A DNA stretch of 64,000 bases, taken from NCBI GenBank assembly GCA_963707575.1, contig OY970171.1, positions 3,055,019 through 3,119,018 on the forward strand. Reading direction: 5' to 3'. Position 1 is the first letter of the stretch, and every line of letters begins with the position of its first letter. The position numbers and the translations under genes are program-made. The notes under the pieces were generated by a model. The model searched no databases. It saw only the letters and a program-made list of their open reading frames with translations, and was not told the DNA's origin. This DNA comes from Gaiellasilicea sp963707575. Lineage in GTDB: Bacteria; Actinomycetota; Thermoleophilia; Gaiellales; Gaiellaceae. This document shows positions 53,345-62,750 of this stretch, piece after piece.

Positions 53345-56270
53345 CCTCCAGCCTTTCCTGCAGCGAGCGCGCCACCTCGCTGCGCGCATTCGCGATCGCG
53401 TCGACCGCGAGCCGCGCGGCGGCGAGCGTCGTGATGCACGGGATGCGCGTGGAGAGCGCGGTCTGACGGATCAGCGCGCCGTCCCGCCGCGCTCCGGAGC
53501 CCTGCGGCGTGTTCACCACGAGCGCGCAGCGGCCGGAGCGGATGGCATCGAGGACGGGGTCGCCCTTCTCGGCCGTCTCCACCTCGAGGCCCGCCTCGGC
53601 GAGGATCCTCGCCGTGCCTCCCGTCGCGAGCAGCCGGAATCCGAGGCGTGCGAACGCCGCGCCGACGGGCGCGATCCCGGCCTTGTCCGCGTCGCGCACC
53701 GACAGGAAGACGGTCCCGGTGAGGGGCAGCGGGCGGCCGGCGGCCCGTTCGGCCTTCGCAAACGCGGTCGGCAGGTCGGCCGCGCTCGCCATCACCTCGC
53801 CGGTCGAGCGCATCTCGGGGCCGAGCACCGGGTCGGCGCCGGGGAAGCGTGCGAACGGGAGCACGGCCGCCTTCACGCTCACCTGCTCGGGGCGGCGCTC
53901 CTCCGGGAGCCCGAGCTCGTGCAGCCGTGCTCCACCGGCGAGGCGTGCGGCCGCATCGACCAGGTTGACGCCGGTCGCCTTCGACGCGAACGGGACCGTG
54001 CGCGACGCGCGAGGGTTCGCCTCGATCACCGAAACCACGCCGTCCACGAGCGCGAGTTGCACGTTCAGGAGGCCGACGACGCCGAGTGCAGGCCCGAGGC
54101 GGCGCACGATGCGACAGATCTCCGCGTGGGTGTCCTCGTCGAGGGAGGGTGCGGGCAGCACGCAGGAGGAGTCGCCGGAGTGGACGCCCGCCTCCTCGAC
54201 ATGCTCCATCACGGCGCCGATGTAGACGGAGACCCCGTCGCAGAGCGCATCGACGTCGATCTCGAGCGCGCCCTCGAGGAAGCGGTCGACGAGCGCCGGT
54301 CCAGTGACGTCGGCCATCGCCGCGCGCACCTGCGCCTCGTCGTAGCAGACGCGCATCGCACGGCCGCCCAGCACATAGCTCGGCCGCACCAGCACGGGGA
54401 AGCCGACGCGCGCGGCGACGGCCGCTGCCTCGTCGGCGCTCTCCGCCATCCCCCACTCCGGGCAGCGCACGCCGAGCTCGGCCAGCAGGCGGCCGAAGCG
54501 CTCGCGCTCCTCGGCCAGGTCGATCGCCTCGACGGGCGTGCCCATGATCGCGTACCCGGCCGCCTCGATCGCCCGGGCGAGCTTGAGCGGGGTCTGGCCG
54601 CCGAACTGGGTGACGACGCCGACCGGCCGCTCCCGCGCGAGCACCGGCAGCACGTACTCCTCGGTCAGCGGCTCGAAGTAGAGCCGGTCGGACGTGTCGT
54701 AATCGGTCGAGACGGTCTCCGGGTTGCAGTTGACCATCACCGCTTCGTAGCCCTGGGCGCGGAAGCTCTGCACCGCGTGGACGCAGCAGTAGTCGAACTC
54801 GATCCCCTGGCCGATCCGGTTCGGGCCGGAGCCGAGGATGACGACGCGCGGCTTCTCCCCGAGTGGCGGCGCCTCGTCGGCCTCGCCCGTCGTCGAGTAG
54901 TAGTAGTTCGAGGCGGCCTCGACCTCGCCGGCGCAGGAGTCGACGCGGCGGTAGACCCGCTCTCCCTCGGGCAGGCCGTGTGCCTGCAGCTCCTCGAGCT
55001 CACGCCGGAACCAGGGATGCAGCCCCTCGGGCAGGTCGTCCAGGCTCGCCCACGGCGTCACCGCGCCCGCATCGAGCTCGCGGCTGGCGAACGCCTTCGC
55101 GAACGCCTCCTGGAACGTTCGCCCGATCCCCATCGCCTCGCCGACGGACTTCATCTGCGTGCCGAGCGTCGTGTCCGCACCGGGGAACTTCTCGAAGGCG
55201 AAGCGCGGCACCTTCACGACGACGTAGTCGAGCGTCGGCTCGAAGCTCGCGGGCGTCGTCCGCGTCAGGTCGTTCGGGATCTCGTCGAGCGTGTAGCCGA
55301 CGGCGAGCTTCGCCGCGACCTTCGCGATCGGGTAGCCCGTCGCCTTCGAGGCGAGTGCCGAGGAGCGCGACACGCGGGGGTTCATCTCGATCACGCGCAG
55401 GTCACCCGTGTCGCGGCAGCGCGCGAACTGGATGTTCGAGCCGCCGCACTCGACCCCGACGGCGCGGATCACGGCGACGGCGGCGTCGCGGAGCTCCTGG
55501 TAGGCCTCGTCGGACAGCGTCAGCTGCGGCGCGACGGTGACGGAGTCGCCCGTGTGCACGCCCATCGGGTCCAGGTTCTCGATCGAGCACACGATCACGA
55601 CGTTGTCGCGGTGGTCCCGGATCACCTCCAGCTCGAACTCGTCCCAGCCGCGTACCGACTCCTCGACGAGCACCTGGCCGATCGGGCTCTCGCTCAGGCC
55701 GCGCTCGACCTGGGCCCGCAGCTCGGCGGAGGTGGAGACGAAGCCGCCGCCGTGGCCGCCGAGCGTGAACGCGGGCCGGACGACCGCCGGCAGGGCCACT
55801 CCCGCGAGGTCGTCCGGCGAGGTGACGATGCGCGAGGACGGCACCGTCAGCCCGCAGCTCTGCACCGCGTCGCGGAAGAGCAGGCGGTCCTCCGCGCGCT
55901 TGATCACCTCGACGTTGGCGCCGAGCAGCTCGATCCCGAGCGCGTCGAGCACACCCGCCTCGGAGAGCTCGATCGCGAGGTTGAGCGCGGTCTGGCCGCC
56001 CAGGGTCGGCAGGAGCGCGTCGGGCCGCTCACGCCCCAGCACGTCGGCGACGCCCTCGAGGTCGAGCGGCTCGAGGTACGTCCGGTCGGCGAAGCCCGGG
56101 TCGGTCATGATCGTGGCCGGGTTCGAGTTGACGACGATCGTGGTGTAGCCGTCCTCGCGCAGCACCTTGAGCGCCTGGCAGCCGGCGTAGTCGAACTCGC
56201 AGGCCTGGCCGATCACGATCGGCCCCGAGCCGATCAGGCAGATCGAGCGGAGGTCGTTTCGCCTAGGCAA
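53325..56270 (-). CDS. carB: Carbamoyl-phosphate synthase large subunit with shortened oligomerisation domain
   Basis: 981 residues, about 90 fewer than E. coli CarB (1073). Both ATP-grasp synthetase halves are complete: the first from GSGPIVIGQACEFDYAG, the second from GSGPNRIGQGIEFDYCC near 480. The C-terminal allosteric MGS-like domain is also present (ARLGFRLLATGGTARIL). The missing part is between FQEAFAKAFASREL (about 387) and VYRRVDSCAGEVEA (about 439). There only some 45 residues replace the usual helical domain of about 130. The TTG start overlaps the carA stop. It makes carbamoyl phosphate for pyrimidines and arginine. Confidence 0.95.
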   Translation of the reverse strand: MPRRNDLRSICLIGSGPIVIGQACEFDYAGCQALKVLREDGYTTIVVNSNPATIMTDPGFADRTYLEPLDLEGVADVLGRERPDALLPTLGGQTALNLAIELSEAGVLDALGIELLGANVEVIKRAEDRLLFRDAVQSCGLTVPSSRIVTSPDDLAGVALPAVVRPAFTLGGHGGGFVSTSAELRAQVERGLSESPIGQVLVEESVRGWDEFELEVIRDHRDNVVIVCSIENLDPMGVHTGDSVTVAPQLTLSDEAYQELRDAAVAVIRAVGVECGGSNIQFARCRDTGDLRVIEMNPRVSRSSALASKATGYPIAKVAAKLAVGYTLDEIPNDLTRTTPASFEPTLDYVVVKVPRFAFEKFPGADTTLGTQMKSVGEAMGIGRTFQEAFAKAFASRELDAGAVTPWASLDDLPEGLHPWFRRELEELQAHGLPEGERVYRRVDSCAGEVEAASNYYYSTTGEADEAPPLGEKPRVVILGSGPNRIGQGIEFDYCCVHAVQSFRAQGYEAVMVNCNPETVSTDYDTSDRLYFEPLTEEYVLPVLARERPVGVVTQFGGQTPLKLARAIEAAGYAIMGTPVEAIDLAEERERFGRLLAELGVRCPEWGMAESADEAAAVAARVGFPVLVRPSYVLGGRAMRVCYDEAQVRAAMADVTGPALVDRFLEGALEIDVDALCDGVSVYIGAVMEHVEEAGVHSGDSSCVLPAPSLDEDTHAEICRIVRRLGPALGVVGLLNVQLALVDGVVSVIEANPRASRTVPFASKATGVNLVDAAARLAGGARLHELGLPEERRPEQVSVKAAVLPFARFPGADPVLGPEMRSTGEVMASAADLPTAFAKAERAAGRPLPLTGTVFLSVRDADKAGIAPVGAAFARLGFRLLATGGTARILAEAGLEVETAEKGDPVLDAIRSGRCALVVNTPQGSGARRDGALIRQTALSTRIPCITTLAAARLAVDAIANARSEVARSLQERLEVEAAAA

Positions 56271-57297
56271 CGCGCACCTCCTCGAGCCAGCGCTCCAGGA
56301 TCGGCCAGGCGTCGTGCGGCCCCGGGCCGGCCTCCGGATGGAACTGCACCGAGCGCGCCCGCAGCTGGGGGAACTCGAACCCCTCGACGGTGCCGTCGTA
56401 GAGCGAGACGTACGTCGCCTCGGCGTCATCGCAGGGCGCGACCGCGAAGCCGTGGTTCTGGCTCGTCACGAGCACACGGCCGGCGCGCCGGTCGAGCACG
56501 GGATGGTTCGCGCCGCGGTGGCCGAACGGGAGCTTGAACGTCTCGTGACCGGTCGCGAGCCCCAGCAGCTGGTGGCCGAGGCAGATGCCGAGCACGGGCA
56601 CGCGGCCGAGCAGCCGCTCCACCTCGCGTACCTCGCCGGTGAGCGGCTCCGGGTCGCCGGGGCCGTTCGAGAGCAGCACCGCGTCGTACCGGGCGAGCTC
56701 GTCCGCGTCCACCTCGTGCGGGAAGACCGTGACGTGGGCGCCCGCACCGGCGAGCCGGCGCAGGATCGAGCGCTTGCAGCCGTAGTCGACCACAGCGACT
56801 CTCGTCGCGCCGGCGTCGCTGTAGACGTACTCCTTCGGCGTCGAGACCTGGGCGACGAGCGCCGCACCCTCCATCGCCGGCAGCTCGTGGACCGCGGCGA
56901 CCGCCTCCTCCTCGGACATGCCGCCCGCGACCGCGGCCGCCCGCAGGGAGCCGCTCTCGCGCAGCTTGAGCACGAGCGAGCGGGTGTCGATGCCGGTGAT
57001 CCCGACCAGCCCGCGGCTGGCCAGCCACCCTGTCCACTCCGGGCCGCGCGCCTCACGCATCAGCGCCGCCCGGGCATGAGCCCATTGCGACTCGGACCGG
57101 CCCTCCGCCACGCCGTAGTTGCCCACCATCGGAGCGGTGAAGCAGACGAGCTGCTCGGCGAAGCTCGGGTCGGTGACCGTCTCCTGGTAGCCGGTCATCG
57201 CCGTCGTGAAGACGGCCTCGCCGAACGCGACGCCCGGCGCGCCGACGGATTCGCCGCGGAAGATCGTCCCGTCCTCGAGCGCCAGAAACGCGCTCAT
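56263..57297 (-). CDS. carA: Carbamoyl-phosphate synthase small subunit
   Basis: 344 residues, the glutamine amidotransferase that feeds ammonia to CarB. The class I GATase triad is in VLGICLGHQLLGLATG (Cys) and QFHPEAGPGPHDA (His, Glu). The N-terminal domain begins MSAFLALEDGTIFRGESVG. The ATG shares four bases with the preceding stop (ATGA). Length is slightly below the usual 360-380. Confidence 0.95.
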   Translation of the reverse strand: MSAFLALEDGTIFRGESVGAPGVAFGEAVFTTAMTGYQETVTDPSFAEQLVCFTAPMVGNYGVAEGRSESQWAHARAALMREARGPEWTGWLASRGLVGITGIDTRSLVLKLRESGSLRAAAVAGGMSEEEAVAAVHELPAMEGAALVAQVSTPKEYVYSDAGATRVAVVDYGCKRSILRRLAGAGAHVTVFPHEVDADELARYDAVLLSNGPGDPEPLTGEVREVERLLGRVPVLGICLGHQLLGLATGHETFKLPFGHRGANHPVLDRRAGRVLVTSQNHGFAVAPCDDAEATYVSLYDGTVEGFEFPQLRARSVQFHPEAGPGPHDAWPILERWLEEVRVA

Positions 57298-57882
57298 GGC
57301 CGCCACTCCTCCGCCTCGCGCTTCGAGACCCAGCGGCCCGTCTCGCGCCAGACGCGTCCGCGGGCGCCGGCAAGAGCGGCGTTCGCCTCGCTCCAGCCGT
57401 CGAACGCGACGGCCTCCTCGAGCGCGGCCTCGATCGGCTCACGGGCCACCGGCTCGAAGAGCTCGGCCCAGGGCGGCCCCAGCAGCGGCAGCGCGTGCTG
57501 CTCGGCGATGGCACGGTCGAGCACGAACCAGAACGAGGGCTCGGCATCCGGGTCGAGTCCGACGTGCTCGGCGGCATCCCCCTCCGCCGTGTTGAGGTTG
57601 AGCTCCCAGCGCGTGCTGCCGCGCGGGTAGACGACGAGCTCCAGCTTGCGCGCCGGCACCGGGATCGCCGCTGCCGCGGCTGCGAGCGCACGGCGCTCGT
57701 CCATCGAGAGCGAGCGGCTCGTCGACCGCGACCACGTCGACGTCGCTGCGGCCGTGCTCGTACGCGCCGAGGGCCGCCGACCCCAGCAGGTAGACGGCGT
57801 CCACCGGCACGGTCTGCGACAGCACGTCGACGAGCCGGCCGAGATACGGCTCCAGCTCGGCGGGGATCCCCACAGCGGTCAT
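57294..57882 (-). pseudogene. AadA-like nucleotidyltransferase, frameshifted
   Basis: The gene starts at an ATG overlapping the pyrC stop (TGATG). Its first 60 codons give a nucleotidyltransferase domain with LLGSAALGAYEHGRSDVDVVAV (the GS...D-x-D metal motif). Homology then continues in a second frame (from about 57704: KLELVVYPRGSTRWELN, FVLDRAIAEQHALPLLGPPWAELFEPV), as in aminoglycoside adenylyltransferases of the AadA type. One extra base near 57700-57715 breaks the frame. Repaired length would be about 195 residues. The second part alone (57294-57704, 136 residues) is open and is followed by carA with an ATGA overlap. Mutation versus sequencing error is unresolved. Confidence 0.65.
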
Positions 57883-59138
57883 CACGCGGCGTGCACCACC
57901 CGTCCGTCGGCGACCGTCTTCACGACGGCGCCGCGCAGGCGCTCGCCGAGCAGCCAGGAGTTGGCCGAGCGCGAGCGGAAGCCTTCCTCGGTCACGGTCC
58001 ACTCCGCGTCCAGGTCGAGCAGCACGAGATTCGCCCGTTCCCCGACCTCGAGTCTCGGCTCGGGCAGGCCCAAGGCCCGGGCTGGGCCGGCCGACATCCG
58101 CTCGAGCAGCGTCTCGAGCGAGATCAGCCCTGGCAGGACGAGATGGGTATGGAGAGACGCAAACGCCGTCTCCAGGCCCGTCACGCCGAAGGGCGCGGCC
58201 TCGAACGGAACGTCCTTCTCCTCGCGCGAGTGCGGCGCATGATCGGTCGCGACACAGCCGATCGTGCCGTCCCGGATCCCGTCGACCAGAGCCTGCCGGT
58301 CGTTCTCCGAGCGCAGCGGCGGATTCATCTTCGTATTCGGGTCGAGCGAGCGCACCGCGTCGTCGGTGAGCACGAGGTGGTGCGGCGTCACCTCGCCGGT
58401 CGCGGCCACACCGGTGTCGCGTGCCCGCGCGAGCGCGTCCACCGACTCGCGGGCGGAGAGGTGCATGAGGTGCACGGGCCGGCCCTCGTAGGCCGCGAGC
58501 CCGAGGTCGCGCTCGACCATCGTGCTCTCGCCCACCGAGGGATAGCCGGCGAGGCCGAGCTCGGCCGAGACTGCGCCTTCGTGCACGTGGCCGTCGCGGG
58601 AGAGCGTCGGCTCCTCGCAGTGGAGCGCGAGCGGCCGGCCCGTGACCGAGCCGTACTGGAGGGCGCGCTGCAGCAGGCCCGCCGAGACGACCGGTCGGCC
58701 GTCGTCGGTGAACGCCGCGGCGCCGGCATCGGCGAGCTCGCCCATCTCGGTCAGCTCCTCGCCTCCGAGCGAGCGCGAGATCGCGGCCATGAACCCGACC
58801 GGTACGACCGCCTCGCGGCGGGCGGTCTCCAGGAGACCGCGCAACACCGGGGCGGAGTCGACGGCCGGGTCGGTATTCGGCATGGCGAGGATGGCGCAGT
58901 ACCCGCCCGCGGCTGCCGCCTCGGTGCCGCTCGCGATCGTCTCCTCGTCCTCGCGACCGGGCGTCCGCAGGTGCACGTGCGGATCGACGAACGCGGGTGC
59001 GAGCACTGCGTCGCTCGAGCCGCCGGGCTCGATCCGTGAGATCACGCCCTCCTCCACCGTCACGAGCACGCGACGCCCGCCGGCGAGGCGCCCTTCGAGC
59101 GTCAGCGAGTCGGAGCGGCCATTCCGGCAGACGAGCAT
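57882..59138 (-). CDS. pyrC: Dihydroorotase
   Basis: 418 residues, amidohydrolase forming dihydroorotate from carbamoyl aspartate. FVDPHVHLRTPGREDEETI carries the first zinc ligands. Further motifs are MPNTDPAVD, LHCEEPTL, HLMHLSA and CVATDHAPHSREEKD. Type I (long) class as usual in Gram-positives. The ATG overlaps the pyrB stop (TGATG). Confidence 0.95.
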   Translation of the reverse strand: MLVCRNGRSDSLTLEGRLAGGRRVLVTVEEGVISRIEPGGSSDAVLAPAFVDPHVHLRTPGREDEETIASGTEAAAAGGYCAILAMPNTDPAVDSAPVLRGLLETARREAVVPVGFMAAISRSLGGEELTEMGELADAGAAAFTDDGRPVVSAGLLQRALQYGSVTGRPLALHCEEPTLSRDGHVHEGAVSAELGLAGYPSVGESTMVERDLGLAAYEGRPVHLMHLSARESVDALARARDTGVAATGEVTPHHLVLTDDAVRSLDPNTKMNPPLRSENDRQALVDGIRDGTIGCVATDHAPHSREEKDVPFEAAPFGVTGLETAFASLHTHLVLPGLISLETLLERMSAGPARALGLPEPRLEVGERANLVLLDLDAEWTVTEEGFRSRSANSWLLGERLRGAVVKTVADGRVVHAA

Positions 59139-60055
59139 CACGCCACCGCCCCGAGACGCGCGGACGCGGCGCCGGCGGCGACGAGGTCGTGCAGCACCGC
59201 CATGCGCACGACGAGCCCCGCGCGCACCTGGGCCAGGACGAGCGAGTCGGGCCCGTCGGCCACGCGCGGGTCGATCTCGACGCCACGGTTCATGGGGCCG
59301 GGGTGCATCACTTTCTGTCCAGGCCGGAGGCGCTCCGGCGTGATCCCCCAGCGCGCGCTGTACTCCCGCAGGCTCGGGACGTAGCTCGCCCCCGCGAGCA
59401 TCCGCTCGCGCTGCATGCGCAGGACGTAGACGACGTCGGCGGAGCCGATCGCGTCCAGTTCGGAGGTCGTTTCGCAGCCGAGTCGCTCGATCCCGCGTGG
59501 CAGCAGCGCAGGCGGAGCGACGAGCGTCGTGTGCGCCCCGACGAGCCCGAGTGCCTGCACGAGCGAGCGAGCGACCCGCGAGTGCAGCACGTCGCCCACG
59601 ATCGCCACGTGCAGCCCCTCGAGCCGCCCGAGCGCCTCCCGCATCGCGTAGAGGTCGAGCAGCGCCTGCGTCGGGTGCTGGTGCTTCCCGTCCCCCGCGT
59701 TGACGACGTGAGCGGCGGTATGGCGTGCGACGAGTGCCGGTGCGCCGATCTGCGGGTGCCGGATCACGATCACGTCGGGCTCGTACGCCGACAGCGTCAG
59801 CACCGTGTCCTTCAGCGACTCGCCCTTGTCGGCGGACGAGCCGGAGCTCTTGATCGTCAACGTGCCGGCGGAGAGGCGCTTCGCGGCGAGCTCGAAGCTC
59901 GACGACGTCCGCGTCGACGATTCGTAGAAGACGTTCAGGACGAGCTTGCCGCGCAGGATGGGCAGCGGCTCGGGGCCGTCGAGCCCGTGCGCCGCCTCGA
60001 GCAGCCGCTCGACGTCGTCGCGAGTCAGGTCGCCGATCGAGAGCAGGTGCTTCAT
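59138..60055 (-). CDS. pyrB: Aspartate carbamoyltransferase catalytic subunit
   Basis: 305 residues. Carbamoyl-phosphate site FYESSTRTSSSFE near 43-55, KGESLKDT, GDGKHQHPTQALLDL and HPGPMNRGVEID. No pyrI regulatory chain is present, so control is at the pyrR leader. ATGA overlap with pyrR. Confidence 0.96.
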   Translation of the reverse strand: MKHLLSIGDLTRDDVERLLEAAHGLDGPEPLPILRGKLVLNVFYESSTRTSSSFELAAKRLSAGTLTIKSSGSSADKGESLKDTVLTLSAYEPDVIVIRHPQIGAPALVARHTAAHVVNAGDGKHQHPTQALLDLYAMREALGRLEGLHVAIVGDVLHSRVARSLVQALGLVGAHTTLVAPPALLPRGIERLGCETTSELDAIGSADVVYVLRMQRERMLAGASYVPSLREYSARWGITPERLRPGQKVMHPGPMNRGVEIDPRVADGPDSLVLAQVRAGLVVRMAVLHDLVAAGAASARLGAVA

Positions 60056-60636
60056 GACCCTTCCTCGGGAGCGTCGACGAGCAGGATCTGGTCGATGCCG
60101 TCCGTCTCCTGCAGCTGCACCTGGATGCGCTCGCTCCGCGCCGTCGGCAAGTTCTTGCCCACGTAGTCCGGGCGGATCGGTAGCTCGCGGTGGCCGCGGT
60201 CGACGAGGACGGCGAGCTGGACCCGGGCCGGCCTACCCTGCGCGAAGAGCGTCTCGATCGCAGCGCGGATCGTGCGGCCGGTGTAGAGGACGTCGTCGAC
60301 GAGCACGCAGGTCGTGCCCCGCAGCTCCAGGCCGAGCTCGGTCTCGTTGACGACTGGCTGGGACGGGCCGCGCTCGCGGTCGTCGCGATGGAACGCGATG
60401 TCGACCGCGCCGAGCGCGACCTCGACACCGCTCCGCTCCTCGATCAGCTCCGCCAGCCGCTCGGCGAGCGGCACGCCACGGGTGCGGATGCCGACGAGCG
60501 CGAGCGACTCGAGCTCGTCGTTGCGCTCGATGATCTCGTGGGCGATCCGCGAAAGCGTGCGCGAGAGCCCCTCGGCGTCCAGCAGGGTCTTGACCGGCCG
60601 TCGGCTCGCCGAGGACTCGGGGACGTGCGTGCTCAT
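60052..60636 (-). CDS. pyrR: PyrR bifunctional pyr operon regulator / uracil phosphoribosyltransferase
   Basis: 194 residues, slightly longer than Bacillus PyrR because of an N-terminal extension. PRPP loop CVLVDDVLYTGRTIRAA near 110-126, RTRGVPLAERL near 50. It binds pyr mRNA in the presence of UMP. AAGGAG lies four bases before the ATG and next to the RNA hairpin it is expected to bind. Confidence 0.95.
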   Translation of the reverse strand: MSTHVPESSASRRPVKTLLDAEGLSRTLSRIAHEIIERNDELESLALVGIRTRGVPLAERLAELIEERSGVEVALGAVDIAFHRDDRERGPSQPVVNETELGLELRGTTCVLVDDVLYTGRTIRAAIETLFAQGRPARVQLAVLVDRGHRELPIRPDYVGKNLPTARSERIQVQLQETDGIDQILLVDAPEEGS

Positions 60637-60648
60637 TCCACTCCTTCT

Positions 60649-60664
60649 CGGTCTCTCTGGACCG
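60649..60664 (-). promoter_or_regulatory. PyrR-binding RNA hairpin beside the pyrR ribosome site
   Basis: On the minus strand CGGTC-CAGAGA-GACCG forms a five-pair stem with the hexaloop CAGAGA. It matches the UCC-N-G-N-GAG signature of PyrR-binding loops known from Bacillus and mycobacteria. It ends just before AAGGAG, so bound PyrR would block ribosome entry, as shown in Mycobacterium smegmatis. An upstream GACCG (about 60676-60680) could pair with the CGGTC arm and melt the hairpin, giving a two-state switch (inference). Confidence 0.8.
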
Positions 60665-60681
60665 GGTTAAAGGGTCGGTCG

Positions 60682-60697
60682 GCAGTGTACGCCGCCC
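60682..60697 (-). promoter_or_regulatory. Candidate -10 region of the pyr operon
   Basis: TACACT on the minus strand (about 60684-60689) is a plausible -10 about 48 bases upstream of the pyrR start, which would place the PyrR hairpin inside a short leader. No good -35 match is seen 16-18 bases further up. Confidence 0.35.
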
Positions 60698-60752
60698 GGT
60701 CGGACGACGCTACTCACGGTTCGCGAACACCGGGGCGGTAAGACTCCCGCCC

Positions 60753-62750
60753 GTGACCTCCCGACGCGCCGGCACGATCGTGGCGGTCCTCGTGATCGTC
60801 TCTGCGGCGATCCGCTTCGCGGCTGCGCGCGGGTTCGAGCCGGGCTGGATCGCGCCCGACGAGGCGATCTACTCCCTGCTCGGCCGCTCCCTCTGGGAGA
60901 CCGGCAGTGCGACGCTGCTCGGGTCGGGCGGCTACAACGCGCTGCTCTACCCCGCTCTCACCGGTCTGCCGCTCGCGCTCGCCGATCTCGGGACCGGCGT
61001 CACGATCGTGCAGGCGCTCCAGGCCCTCGCGATGTCGGCTACGGCCGCCGTGGTCTACCTCTGGGGCCGGCGCCCGTTGGGAGACGTCTGGGCGCTGGTC
61101 TCAGCCGTGCTCGTCGTCGCGATCCCCGGTTTCTCCTACACCGGCCTGCTGATGACGCAGCCCCTGCTGTACCTGCTGACGACGCTCACCCTGTGGGCTC
61201 TCGCGGCGACGCTGGAGCGCCCGACGCTCCGGCGCCAGGCCGTGGTGCTGGGTGCGCTTGCGCTCACGGCCCTCGCCCATGTCCAATCCCTGGCGCTCGT
61301 GCCGACCGTGTTCCTCGCCGTCGGGCTCCAGTGCGCCTTCACCCGCAGCCTCGAGCCTGCCCGCCGCGTCGCCGCCCTGCTCGGGACCCTGGCGGCAGGG
61401 GGACTCGTCGTGTTGATCGCGGCGGCCGTGTCGGGCAGCTGGAGCGAGCCGCTCGGTGCCTATGGCGCCGCCGTCGGCGGTTACGAGCTCGCTGCGGCTC
61501 TGGCGGACATCACCTGGCACGCCGCCGGAGCGTTCGTCGTCGTCGCCGGGATCCCGCTCGTCGCACTCGTGCTGATGCTGATCGAGTGTGCGAAGCGAAG
61601 CGAGCGCGACCCTGCCGCGCTCGCCCTGGTCGCGACCGCGAGTGCCTGGTCGGTGTGCCTGATCCTCGAGATCGGGATCTTTGCGTCGCGTTGGGTCGGG
61701 CACATCGCCGAACGGGACCTGCTCACCCTCGCGCCGCCGATCTTCCTCGTCTTCGGGCTCTGGCTTTCCCGTGGCGGGCCCCGCCGGAGTGTGTGGGCGC
61801 AGGCGGCGGCGCTGCTCGTCGCGGTTCCGGTCGTGCTGCTCCCCGTCAAGCGGTTCGCCGTGCAGGAGGCGGCCCTCGACGCGTTCAGCTTCGTGCCGCT
61901 CTGGAAGTTCGCGAGCGCCACGTCGGAGACGGCGCTCGAGGTCGCCTTCCCGCTCGTGGCCGGCGCCCTCGTCGCCGCCGCCGTGTTGGTGCCGCGCCGG
62001 GCGCTCGTCGTCCTGCCGATCCTGGTGTTCGGGGTGCTCGCGACTCTCTCGATCGCGTCGACGAGGGAGATCGCGCGGCTGAGCCTGGCCGACAAGGTGT
62101 GGGTCTTCGACACGGGTGAGCCACGCTGGGTGGACGCCGCGGCGGACGGTCCGGTCACCTACCTCCACGTAAGCAGGGCCGTCCCCGCCGGCGTGTGGAA
62201 GCACCTCTTCTGGAACGACAAGATCGATTCCGTCGCGATGATCCCCGAGGCGGCGGCGCTGCACCCGCTCGAGCCGACGACGGTCTCACCACGCTTCGAC
62301 GGCCTGCTGCTCAGTACCGCCGGCGAGCGGCTCCCGGCCGAGCTCGTCGCAACGTCGTCCGATCTGGAGCTCGTCGGCGAGCGCATCGCCGCAGCTCCTC
62401 GCTCCACCGACCTCCCGGGGCTCTCCCTCTGGCGGATCGAACGACCCGCGCGCGTGCGTACCTGGCGAGCCGGGTTCCAGCCCAACGGCGACATCCTGGG
62501 CGAGGCTTCCGTGACCGTGTACGGCTGTGGCCCGGGCCGGTTGGAGCTGACGCTCCTCGGCAAGCAGGGCGAGCCCGTCGAGCTGAGCGCGGACGGGATC
62601 CCGCGAGGCCGGATCACGCTGGCGGGCGGCGAGGTCTGGCAGGGCAGCCTCGCGTCGCCGCCCGATGCCGACGGCGAGACGACCTGCGTGTTCGGGATCT
62701 CGAGCCCCGGCCTGCTGGGCTCGACGATCATCGAGTGGATCCCGGGCTAG
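60753..62750 (+). CDS. GT-C type membrane glycosyltransferase-like protein
   Basis: 665 residues. About eleven to twelve membrane spans cover residues 8-440, with an acidic APDEAIYSLLGRSLWETG motif in the first extracytoplasmic loop (about 33-50), the DE signature of ArnT/GT39-like enzymes. A soluble C-terminal part of about 220 residues follows. Such proteins move sugars from lipid-linked donors outside the membrane. Acceptor and donor are unknown. GTG start, and a TAAGAC hexamer eight bases upstream hints at a leaderless message. Divergent from the pyr operon. Confidence 0.7.
   Translation: MTSRRAGTIVAVLVIVSAAIRFAAARGFEPGWIAPDEAIYSLLGRSLWETGSATLLGSGGYNALLYPALTGLPLALADLGTGVTIVQALQALAMSATAAVVYLWGRRPLGDVWALVSAVLVVAIPGFSYTGLLMTQPLLYLLTTLTLWALAATLERPTLRRQAVVLGALALTALAHVQSLALVPTVFLAVGLQCAFTRSLEPARRVAALLGTLAAGGLVVLIAAAVSGSWSEPLGAYGAAVGGYELAAALADITWHAAGAFVVVAGIPLVALVLMLIECAKRSERDPAALALVATASAWSVCLILEIGIFASRWVGHIAERDLLTLAPPIFLVFGLWLSRGGPRRSVWAQAAALLVAVPVVLLPVKRFAVQEAALDAFSFVPLWKFASATSETALEVAFPLVAGALVAAAVLVPRRALVVLPILVFGVLATLSIASTREIARLSLADKVWVFDTGEPRWVDAAADGPVTYLHVSRAVPAGVWKHLFWNDKIDSVAMIPEAAALHPLEPTTVSPRFDGLLLSTAGERLPAELVATSSDLELVGERIAAAPRSTDLPGLSLWRIERPARVRTWRAGFQPNGDILGEASVTVYGCGPGRLELTLLGKQGEPVELSADGIPRGRITLAGGEVWQGSLASPPDADGETTCVFGISSPGLLGSTIIEWIPG

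Noticed and set aside
53919..56537. Plus-strand frame of about 870 codons antisense to carB
   Set aside because: Shadow of carB, with low-complexity Arg/Gly/Asp-rich translation.
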